A stretch of 64,000 bases of DNA from Chimonanthus salicifolius (Eukaryota > Streptophyta > Magnoliopsida > Laurales > Calycanthaceae). Below the pieces are notes generated by a model. That model searched no databases and had not been told where the DNA came from. It saw only the letters and a list, made by a program, of their open reading frames with translations. The DNA lies in assembly GCA_013350335.1 (NCBI GenBank), contig CM023532.1:38131708-38195707 (forward strand). The letters run 5' to 3'. The stretch's first letter is position 1; each line of letters begins with the position of its first letter. This document shows, piece by piece, positions 24,701-35,900 of this stretch. The translations under genes were made by a program, and so were the position numbers.

Positions 24701-27613
24701 GCAGAAGCCCGAGTCCAAAGTATTACCAGCTGATGCTGCCACAACATATCTTCCTGCACAACCATCTGAATCAGGAGCTCGGATTAACCAACAATCACCC
24801 CATAAATTATGTGATATCCCAGCAGGTGGCTTGAATTCAGATTTCTCCTGAAACGGCAACAGGTTGTCAATGTCAAAATGCTTGAGTTAGCATGCATGAG
24901 TTCATGTGCATAACTATTGCTCCAGGAGGCTCATCAACCCCCGTCTGCAGCAACTATGGAGGATGAAATTCCCACATAGTTCTTGGGGGTGTGGCTGGTG
25001 AGGAATTGGAGAGAATTTCAGGAGAAAAGCTTTAATCCTATCCAGGTTTTTTATAGTCAAAGAGAAAGTGTTCCTACAACTGAACTCACTGCCTTAAGCA
25101 GCCAATGATCTGTAGCATATTTTAAATCAAAACTATAGAACTCAGTACAACCATTCAACCGGTTGAGAGGGGTAACCCGGTCAAATGCATTTGCCTTCAA
25201 TCTGTACATGATTTTATGCATCTATTTGCATGTGTAGGATGTGTGACTACTCGTAAAAACACCATCTTGTCATCATCATCCATCTCTTTATCCTATCCAT
25301 CTTGGATCAGCTTTCATGTTCTATTTTCTACTAAACCCTATGGCCTATGCGTATTTTAAAACATGAATAATTATTGGAGAAAATGAGAAGATTAACCACT
25401 ACATTAGGCATGGAATTAAACTAGTACAGTTTTTTCATTCCTGAAAATAAAGAGAGCAGGAGGATGTTAGAGCAATAAAGCTCACATGAGCACAAGATAT
25501 ATTTTTGCAAAAATTAGAAGCAAGAAATGATAAACTCAAAAGCAAATAGCTGTCAAAAAAAGGTAAGAAAAATGAACACATGCAGCTTTGGTTGAGGGTT
25601 CTGTACCTCAGAGTTTGTAATATCATGGAAAGAACATGAACCATCATCATGAGCAAGAAGAACAGATTCACCCTCTGAAACAAACCATCCACCAGTTGAG
25701 GACTTGCGTCCTATTTCCCTCAACTGATCAGCAGATGAGTCTTCAGTCTCCTCTCTCATCATCAATGACAACCTTTTTTCCCGATCATCGATATCCTCGA
25801 AGTGTTCAGCACCAGCGTGTCTGACCTCCTCAGAATACATTCCCGTGACATCATTCTTCAAAGCTTCCTGTATTTCTGGCTTTGCAGTCCCATCTGCATC
25901 CACTTCCTGAATTGCAGGACACTCTAATTGATCGTGTGATTCACAACCATCATTACCACCAACCTCTTTATGCTTTTTCTCTAATGAAGCCAAAAACTCC
26001 AATGCAATTGGGTTTTCATCAATGGGACTCAGTGATTCCTCTTCTTGCACAGAATTGCTATGAATTTCAAGTAAATTTGGTTTAAAGCTTTTTTCTTTTC
26101 CTGCTGAATTGCCAAGCGATGCCCGATTCCTGAGTAATTTATGATGAGGAAAGAGTCTTGCTTCCAATTCCTCACTTTTCGAGCTTTTAACTAACTTCTC
26201 CAAACAACCAGCTTTCCCATCTAGATTGCTCTCTGAATGCCTAGAATGCAATTTATCAATTTCAACCGTCTGACTGGAACCTAATCTACCTTTACTGTCA
26301 TCCATTACATGACCCATAGCCTTCTCAACTCCACATATCTTATCCTGAATATCTGAAAGAATCAACTTCGAATCATCTGGATTGTTCAGATCCAACATCT
26401 CCTTTGTTCTCTTGATATCAGATGCTATCCTATTAACCTTGCTTTCTAAATAAGCAAGCTTTTCATGGAGCTTGCTTGAATAATTGTAAACAGTTTGACC
26501 AACTTTATTTTCCTCCATGGAACTTCCTTCCTTTCCATTTACTAAAACCTTTAAAGCATTCAAAGATTTCTCACCTCTGACTTTCAAATTTGAAACCATA
26601 TGAAGGGTATCTCCAGAACTTCCTACATTCCCAACCAAACCATTGCCAGATTCAGTACTAGACGCCCTTGAATCAGGATTTAATTTAGTAAGTGAGTTCA
26701 ATTTGCAATGTTCTGTAAGGATAGCATCTTTTTTACCATCAAAACCTTTTGAATTTGACTCCAAATTCTCAAGGCCTCTAAGATATTCGCCACTGCTTCT
26801 TTCCAAACTAGAGGTAGTTTTAATGCTAAGACCATTTAAAGCTTTTTCATTCTTGGGCAACAGAGATGGCTCCAATTTGAAATTTTCCGCATGGGAAACA
26901 TCTTTTTCACAAGCAGACCCCCTCAAATTCAGTTTCAAAACATCAACACCATTATAACATTTTCTGGCATTTGTTTTCGAATTAGAAGCAAATGAAACCT
27001 TCTTACATTCATCCAAAACTTTAACACTATGTTGAACCATTTCTTTAGAATTCAACCCTGAAATCTTACCTTTCTGTGATTCTACAGAACAGTTTATTGA
27101 TTTCTCATCATCACCTTTCGAACTCAAGCATGAATTAGATTTCTTCAGCTGGCATTTCTCCAATACCCCAAAATTATTTACTTTTTTTATCTCATCCAAA
27201 GCATCCGACTCAGCTGCCGCTGAACCCTTTTCCAGCCGATCTTTTCGCCGATCAGAGAGGAATCGAGAGAATTCCAAAGGATTTGAGCTCTTACCTTTTA
27301 GCAGCGACGATGTTGACCATCGGACAGCTCGTACTTCTCCAGCCTTGCCAGATCCAGCTGCTTCCGCAGCCGCCGCCGGCTTCTCTGTCCGTGGCACCAG
27401 CACCGGACGAGACACTGGTTTTTGACATGTCGATCGAGTTCGGCCGGCGGAAAGAGATCTTGGGTTTTCTTTTCCGACAGGCTTCTTGCAGCTGCCGATG
27501 GCATCTTTCGTACGGTTGTCTGTTGTGGTTTTCTGCGGCTTCAGCGCCGTAATCTTTCCTCCGGCACCACCTCGCTCTTTTAGTCTGGGAATGGAGGATG
27601 AAGACGAGGACAT
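21790..27613 (-). CDS. KIN14B-interacting protein homologue (At4g14310 type), WD40-like C-terminus
   Basis: Exons 27613..25607, 24847..24234 and 22318..21790 give 1049 aa. Intron 1 is phase 0 and intron 2 is phase 2 (AG|A, Arg); all ends are GT-AG. The frame is open upstream to 27805, but I start at MSSSSSSIPRLKERGGAGG because this N-terminus fits the family. Residues 1-600 are Ser/Lys-rich and low in structure. A likely coiled coil is at about 375-435 (KLHEKLAYLESKVNRIASDI). The conserved family block LSLMMREETEDSSADQL..IGR..STGGWFVSEGE is at about 614-655. The C-terminal 380 residues are propeller-like, with QWWYKPSGPLL, SPLQWRNRGKVVIAE and a final RDRPALWKYMR. The Arabidopsis relative is named for interaction with kinesin KIN-14B; its function is poorly known. 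Confidence 0.9.
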
Positions 27614-29195
27614 ATTGGGAATTTCGTTCGTTGTTGGAGGAGAAAGGGGAGAAAACAAGAGAGAGAGAGAGTTGTCAGATGAGGGTTTTGAGGATAAAAT
27701 ATGGAATAAAACAGAGGGAAAGGGGGAAATGGCGGGAATTGATTTTGTAAATCGAATTTGAATTTTGGAAGAGAAGCGCTTGGGTGAGTGACTGCGTGTC
27801 TTCAAATTAAATTAAAAGATTGTACGGCCAGGATCTTTTATACAATTAAATTAACTTTTTCATGCATCACTAAGGTATATTTTGTTGACCAGGATTTTAA
27901 TATCGGATATATATATATATATATATATATGTCGGTTTTTTAAATCTTTATATATGAATTGATACTGAGATTTCTACCCCTGTTATTGACTAATAATATT
28001 TGTAGATTTTTCAGACATTTATCATGATAAACACCCAATTACGTAGTAATACTTTTGAATATATTAAAAAAAAAAAACTTTAAAAATTAAGATGGATCTA
28101 TTTGAGTCCCATGTGGCATGAGTTAAGTTTTTCAGTGCCAAATTTCTCAAATTCGATCAAAGATAAAAAAGGATTCTTGTTTGAACTTTGAAGTAATTGT
28201 AGCTTCTTCTTTTTTCTAACTTCAAAGAAGAATCTACTATCTTTTGAAAAGATTAAATTTTGGATGAAAAAACAAAAATAAAAGATAGTATGTAGGTCAA
28301 TGTTTTTCTAATTATGGATTTTTTTTTTTTTTTTGTGTACCTCTGAATGTGATACTTTCAATAAATGAATTTCAAAATGAACAATCTAATTGGGTCTTTC
28401 CCTAATAAATATTTGAAAAATGTTATGAGTTAATATGTAGAAGAAAAGCCCTCTCCAAATATTCATTGTTAGTAGTTAACATATAAGACTAAATCTATGA
28501 TTGTTACTTTTGAATAAACAAAGAAAACTTGTTAAAAAAAATCTTAAAAATAATTTAATAAACGGGCATTAGTAAACTTTCATCTTGACCATTGATTCAA
28601 ATAAGAGTGGATGATACATTATTGGCATAAAGAACATAGTTAACAACAAATTTTTGAATGGTGAAAGCATTTTGGTTCCTTCGAAGATGTGTAAAAGAGA
28701 TTGCGGTGTTTAAATTAGTAGCGTGAGTAGTTTTAATTTATACTGACTATTGATAAAAATACCTCTTATTTTATTGTTAGAATTACTTCAGTTTAAAATT
28801 ATAAAAAAATTAAGGGCAACTTTGTATTTATATAGTCAAATTTAACTGATTTTTGTCATTTTAAGGGTGTCTTTGTCATTGACAAACTTATATTGGATGA
28901 TAAGATAATAAAATAAGCTGGAATTAATTCATAGAGCATGGATTGATGATGAATAAAAATCTAATCCAATGAACAATCACATTCTTCCAAATTGGCTATA
29001 TTTACAAATTACAAACTAATCAAATACTTTTTGTTGTTGGACCAAACACAGGACTTGAGCTCAGTTTGGCAAGAGGATAAGACACAAGTAGGTTAAATAT
29101 AAACAAACTAACAAATCATTGAGACAAAAAATTGTCTCTTTAATAAAAGAGAGAAGTTTATAATATAGTTAAGGACAAAAAGATAAATGTGATAC
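27614..29195. other. Upstream region of the At4g14310-like gene and AT-rich spacer
   Basis: 27614 to about 27800 is the likely leader and promoter (GA-rich, ggaatttcg). It is followed by a (TA)n tract at 27907-27930 and then gene-free AT-rich DNA. Confidence 0.45.
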
Positions 29196-29214
29196 TAATA
29201 GATATGCCTTTTTT

Positions 29215-29386
29215 AACCCAAAAGGATTGGAGTGATGGCCAGGAATCTGCGTCAGGAAGAGAGAATCCTAAGTTCGATTCATGCTCCACTCCAAAAGGCC
29301 ACCCGGTGTATGTGGATAGAGAAGTTTGCACGTGCTCTGAATATTAGTCGAGTGCTAAAGACCTAGACACCTTGGTCAATAAAAAA
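29215..29386 (+). mobile_element. SINE family 2 with target-site duplication
   Basis: Head ggattggagtgatggccaggaa, B-box-like agttcgattc and the family end acctagacaccttggtc plus an A-rich tail. The flanks share aatagatatgc followed by a T run (about 29197-29214 and 29387-29403). Confidence 0.82.
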
Positions 29387-29902
29387 ATAGATATGCTTTT
29401 TTTCAGAGAAAGGTAATAGATATGCATAGGCTGAAATGATATATGTAATAATATCAATAGGTTAAATTAGAAATGAGTGCAATTTTTAGAGACTGGTGAC
29501 AAAAAGGAATAATGATGGACTCTAGAGGAACGGTGAGCTGTATAATAGAGTAGAAATTCAATTATCCAACACAGATGAAGAAAAAAGCTTGTTAATGATG
29601 ATGATGATTCAGCATTTTTATCACACTGATCAACTAAATTCAAATTGCAAAACAAAAAATGTAATTCAAAGATTTTCAGAAAGCCAACATATGAAAATTG
29701 GTCAGGCAAGAATTAAAGAATTTACGAAGAATGAAAATGGCATTTTGCTTTGATCTCACTAGAATGGCGGAAGCAGTTTCTACTCTTTAAGAGCCTGAAA
29801 CTCAAATCTTCCACCACACCAAAACAAAGAAAAACACAATATATTGTCACAAAAACACCTTTCCATCTCTCTAGAATCACAAAACAAAGATCGAACCACC
29901 TA
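29387..29902. other. 3' flank of the ANKRD13-type gene
   Basis: No coding frame is supported on either strand. The part next to 29903 probably includes its 3' UTR. Confidence 0.4.
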
Positions 29903-32900
29903 CTAATCATCACCCAGCTGATGCACTTCTGCAGTTTTTGTTTCCTGCTTTTTACCCTTCTTGATCTTGGCCTTCTTAGCCTTCATCCGACGCTTCTTTT
30001 CATTAGCATCAACCCACTTGTAGTTTGATGGTATGTGGAATGGGTCTATATTGCCTTTCCAGCAAGGGCTCTCATTTGACTGTCTATGGTTTCCCCTCAT
30101 CCATGAAATCCATGAGGCCGACGATGATTCTGATTCTTTAGCTTTGCTATCCAGGGAGTGTTCAGGGCTGGAAGGAGGGGTTGAGAACTCATCCAGTGGC
30201 TGAAGCTCTTCAAACTTTGTGAAAGTGACAAAAACTCGTATCATAGGAACAATGGGGATGGCCACCTGAAGTGAGTCAATTTTGTTGGAATCAATGGATG
30301 TAGATAAATAAACTACTACACCATAATTCAAGGATAAAGTGAAGAGCTATATTGTACAAATTCTTCAAGATGTGTGACGCACTCATATCAAACACTTGTA
30401 TGCATATTGGATGCTTGTACCCATGTTGGACACTCGCGCTCATTCTTCGTGAACCCTTCTAGTTTTTTCTTCTTCTTTTTTTACATTTTTTTTAAGATAA
30501 CAAAAATATTTCAAAACTTTTCTCCGCTTAAAATCTAATCAAAATATTAATATGTTTGTCATTTAATTGTTTAAAGTAAAACTAGTACAATTTTTCCTAT
30601 ACTGCTAGTTTCATACCTTACTTTCATTTAAAATAATTTCATATTTAAATATAGTGCCATTTCCTATTGTCCAATTTTGTTTGCTAATACCAACACCTCG
30701 CACTTGTGTTAGGACTTTGACACTCGTTCCCAATACTGATGCAACTTAGGTTGGAAATATAGTGATAAATGATAATCAAATGTTCTGCATTCAATTCTGA
30801 ATATACTCATCAAGAGATGATAGAGTGCTGCCAAACAATATTAGAAGTTCAAGAAACCAAATAAATAGAATAGTAATTGTGGTAGCAATAAAGGCATCTC
30901 CAACAAATTTCTAAATAAGGTTAAAGAAGAACTCTCTGCACCAATAAACGAAAAAGACATTACCCTATCTTTATCAGAAGGTAGTGTCCTGGCCTGTAAT
31001 GTCCCTTTTAAACAACAAATTCGACACTTCCAAAATTGAATGGTTTCCATTCTGTACCCACTCCTTCTCTCCCTCTGCTGGAGTACATGACCAGCAGAGG
31101 TAGGAGACCACCCACTCCTTTCTCTGATCCTGAGTTGATGCGGAGCACATGAGTCTTCCTGTCCCGCCTTCTGCTGCTGCTAACCCAGATCTTTCCATCC
31201 TCTAGTGTCTGGTCTCGATCCCCTGTACTCCTCACTTTTCTGCATCTCTTTGATTCTCCATCCTTCTCACCTGACTAGTCTATATTTTCTCGGGCAAGAA
31301 GAGATATATCTTCGACCCACCTCCTACTCAATTTTGATCAGAATCAAAATTCGTCACACTCAGTCTCACCCACCCAGCCAGCACCTCCATCTCCATCATT
31401 GAATCCGCAAGACAGCCTAGCTCTGTCTGCCCCACCCATCCTGTTCCAACCAAAACCTCTGCTCCATTAGCCCGGATGAACTCAGATCATATCCGAATCG
31501 CCTGCCCGTATTTCGCTACTGGAATTGACAAGACCAGATCCTTTTTTTTACCAGAGCTTTCCGTTTTTGGATCTGTGAAAGATACCCCTTCAATTTGCTT
31601 TCCTTTGATCGACGTCTTCCTCTGCTTCATTTTGGTCATCCCTGCCCGATTCATCCTTTCTCATTCTTTCTTGGGTGTCTCTCTCCCAGGGTGACCACCT
31701 CTGCTGTCGTTCGAGTGCTGAGATCTGCATGCTCTCTGTTGTCCAGTGTCTCTCCATCATCGGCATGGGGGGAGAGGACAACCGAAGTTCAGCTCCAACC
31801 CTTCCTGCCTCCTGTCTGACTGTGATTCCACCTGGTACTTCCCAAACCGTGACCATTGGAGGGTCAAACTTGCATCCCTGCCTCCACCATGTGCCCGTCT
31901 CCGATTCCTTCTCAGTTTCTAATGGTCGAATCCCGCCTTCAAACCCTTTCCCTGATGCGGCGCTGCATCACCTTTCCTCAGATGCGAGGAAAAGGAAATT
32001 TCTTCCTGCAGCAGTCGCACCTATCCCCACTTTTCCCTTTTTATCTCCCCTGCTCGAGCCAGCTCTTGCCAGTCCTTGGGCCATTCTGGGCTTCTGTCTG
32101 GCCTAGCATCAGCCAAACCTCCAGTCGTCGGCCCAACCCAAGTTACTATTCAGGACTCTTTGACTCACCCGTCTAGCCCTACATCCCCTTCTCGGTCTCC
32201 TCCCCAGGCCCTATTACCCCTGGCGTCTCCTAACCAAGCCCTAGAGTGTTTTTCCACAGCAAAAAGAGTTCAAGACGCGTGCAAGGTGACGAGTCAAGTC
32301 CGTCTTGAAGCTTCTCTATTGAATCTCATAATGCTTCCATGTCAGATACTTTGTGCGCCTGATTGGAATTCTTAGGGTTGTCGTAATTTTCAGTTATTGT
32401 TTTTTTTTTTTTCTTTTTCCAGTTTATGATCCTCATTTTTCTTTTTCTTTTTTTAAGACCAAGATATCTAGGCGTCTCACCTGACTAATCCTTGGGGCAC
32501 ACACCAAGCACAAAACAATGGAGAATGACCTTTTTTGTGTTGAGGGGGGCTTGATCCCAAGACTTCCCGTAAAGAAAGGCGCGTTTTGACAAACAAGCCA
32601 ACCCCTCAGGGTTCCCTGATTTTTCTCTGTTTCAGTCTGTTTGTTGTATGTGCACCTCTAGTGCTTTTTTTCTTTTAATATAGTTACCCTTTAAAAAAAA
32701 ATTACCCCCATCTTTTTCACCTCAGGGGAAAAAAAGGAACAGTAACTAGGTTCGGAAAAGGGATTTTGGGAAGGGGGGGAGGGGAAGTGGTGCTACGTCA
32801 AATACAATCTTCCAGGCTCTAGAAAAATCAGATATAGAAAAGTCGTGGAATTCCTTAAAGGAATAAACCACATAGCACATTTCGCCTTGGCTCTATGACT

Positions 32901-35900
32901 GATTTCATTGGGGTCTCTTTGATTCTGAAAACTCTGCTGTTGCAATCCCACCCACAAGCTCCAAATAGTAGCAGAGAGGGCCAACTGCCACATAACTGAG
33001 AACCTGGAGGGACCCTTGAAGTGTGCGATAATTAACATTGCAAAAGTAAGAATTTACTTAGGCGTCTGATGCAGGACACTGGAGCTTGTTACAACTTGCA
33101 TCATATGAGTGTGATGTTGTTAGACTCAATATCCGGTGTTCCATTCTCATAGAAGAATCTGTGCGGATTCTCAAATACTTTTTACAGTTTGTTTGGCTTA
33201 AAATATTTCACGTCCTCACTTATTTGGATGTGGCTATTCCTTTAGTTCATTTTCTGCTTCCAATAAATAGTCAGGTATAAGTGTTTCTGCTTCTTGTATT
33301 TTATCTCATGGTGTGGTCTCTCAGATCTTCCACCATGCCCTAGGAGTATGAAGATGGCAGTGGCACTTCCTGTTCAACAGATTCAGCAAATTGCCATGAT
33401 GATGATATCTTGTCCAAGTTCCAAGCAGTTCAGTTCTGTCGCTCTCAACACTCGTTTCTTATCCCATGAAAACTCAACCTGCTTTCAAAAACTAACTTAA
33501 CCTTCTGATTTCCATAACAGCATTTCCTGAAGTATTCCATTCCTTATTTTCAATATAAACAACTATTTCTCCATTCCATTTGGGTGGGGGGGTTATATCC
33601 CATTGATTTTCTATCTAAACCACTGCCCATTTATACAACTAGTCACTTAACCAGAAGATGTGGGAATACATTGGCTCAGGCAGACAAGGGCAAAGCTTTT
33701 TCAGGGCTCAGCTTTTCCACCATCTCCACATCCCATAAGATCCTGAGAAGTTCATCTTCCAAACCACAATGGTAGCCAGTCAATGACCAGTCTTGATTTT
33801 GGAAATACCAGGTCAAACAAGACATGCTTTAAGCTAATCTTTGGTATCACACTAAAATCTTCTAGACAAGGGAAACCATCTCTTTCATAAATCAGGTGAT
33901 GTTGGAAACTTGAAAGTTCTGTTTCAGTCACTCATGGATCCTGTTGAGCTGTGAATGACAGGTTAGAATATAATCATCAATCTATCGAGCCACATAGAGG
34001 AAAGGGCTAAAGCCACTTATGGACCAGCCCCACTTGGCAATCACAACCTCAAAAGAGGGCAATGAGTGGACCCATAACTAGCTGACTGTCCAATAGGTCC
34101 ACGTTTTTAGCACTTCCACATGCAGAAGCAACAGCATGGGGGTCATCATGCTTGATATTTTTCCACTGTGTTTTTATTTCTCCAAAGTCGGAGGATACTT
34201 GGATGAGAGTTATGGAGTAATTATAGTTTAGTTGTGTTAAATTATTCTATTACGTTTATTTTAGAATATTTAATTGAGGTCACAGATTGCCACAGAGAGG
34301 AGTGAGGATTAAAAGGGTTAGACATCCCAACTTTTTAATATTCAATATTATTTCTTCACAAATCAACTGCAACATGAAAAAGGCTTGAGCAAGAGTCACA
34401 CATGAGATCCTATCAAGCTTGAGTGTGATATCTAGATAAGCTTAGGCTTAATTTCAACATTTCATGCTTGCTTCCCTGTGGAATCCACTGATTGCGATGA
34501 GTTTATTTATGGTCTGTGCAATTGTAGTGTATAGGGTTTTTGGTTTTCTTATTGAGAGATCTTGCTGTAGGACAACTAATAGGGTAACCCTAAATGCCTA
34601 AATTGGTTCCCTAAAAGTAAAAAATGGATGAAAATGATGCACCTAAAACTAATATGGGCTGAAATTAAAATTAGAATTAACAAATTAACAATGAAATAAT
34701 ATGATAAGCTGCAAATAATAAAGAAATCCAGAAATTAAATGTAACTAATTCATTAATAATCCCAACACTTAAATGGGTAATGGGTGTGGTTAACTTGGGT
34801 ACACATGGGAGTAACTTAAAGAGCTTTTAGACACGTGGGAAACTTAAGGGAGTTAGGGCAACCATACAAAAAACATGAAGAGAGCAAAAGGGATTTACGG
34901 CAATAAGGAATGGGATGCAAGGGGTAGCGGAAGTCCCAGACAAAGAAGATGGTTGCGGCAGCACTGTAGGGGGACTAAATGGGTTGCAGCAGCAACAGGG
35001 GCTTGGGAAAGGGTCTGCGACTGCAGTAGGATGGACTATTGTTGTTGGCGGAAAAGGAAAAGGGGCTCATGGAAGGTTTGGCTGCAAGAAAATGAAAATA
35101 GGGAGAGGGGAAGAGAGAAGAAAAAGAAAAAGAAGACAGAGAAGTACCTGAATCAAAAGTAAGGACTCTCACCAAGCCTTACGCCTTAGCCTCACGCTCT
35201 TTGGAATCACTCCAACAATCAATCGCACCGTACAAAGGTATCTTGCAAAAAATCTCAATCTTTATTTATCAAAATCGTCTGTAATAATGCTTACAAGAGG
35301 GGCTTTTATAATAGATACCACCCTTAAATAAAGAAACTCCTAAAAATAGCCTAAAACAAAAATAAATTCACTTAAAATAGGAAATCCTAATTTCTAATTA
35401 CAACTAAATCGAAAATAGAAAGAAATAATAAAAAGAAGCTCAATAGTCGTATGTGGATCTGCTGCTCCGCATCAGATCTGGGCCTGGGTATGGATTTCAC
35501 TGGGTGTCAGTCCTGGAGATATGGGTGTTCTCTTTGAGATTTATCTTGTAGATATGGTGTAATTAATCATATCATGAATCAAGAACATTGTCTTTGAAAC
35601 TTTGATATCCTAGATTGTCAGTTCAATCAGTCCATGGCCATTTGAAGTTCCAAGATTATATGAATAATGCACCAAGTACAGTGGTGATTCCCTTCTAGAC
35701 TTCGCATCTGACACTCATAACACTTGAAGAAACTTCTGTGGTTCTACAACGAGGTCCATTTCCCAATTGCGGGAACCTCAACTCCATGTGCCATTCCAGC
35801 TTCTGTCATGTGAGCAATCACCGCTCGTACTTGCTTGACATCTGAGCTACTAACATTTAAGAACAACTGTTTGGACCTGCAAGGACTCCATTACTTGGTT

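Noticed and set aside
31590..32375. Several 70-140-codon Pro/Ser-rich frames on both strands
   Set aside because: They overlap each other in a C/T-rich block, none has a domain, and they are best explained by a decayed LINE region.
34875..35162. 95-codon Arg/Lys-rich frame in the ankyrin-gene intron
   Set aside because: Composition follows a GA-rich low-complexity stretch, and another frame is equally open over the same bases.
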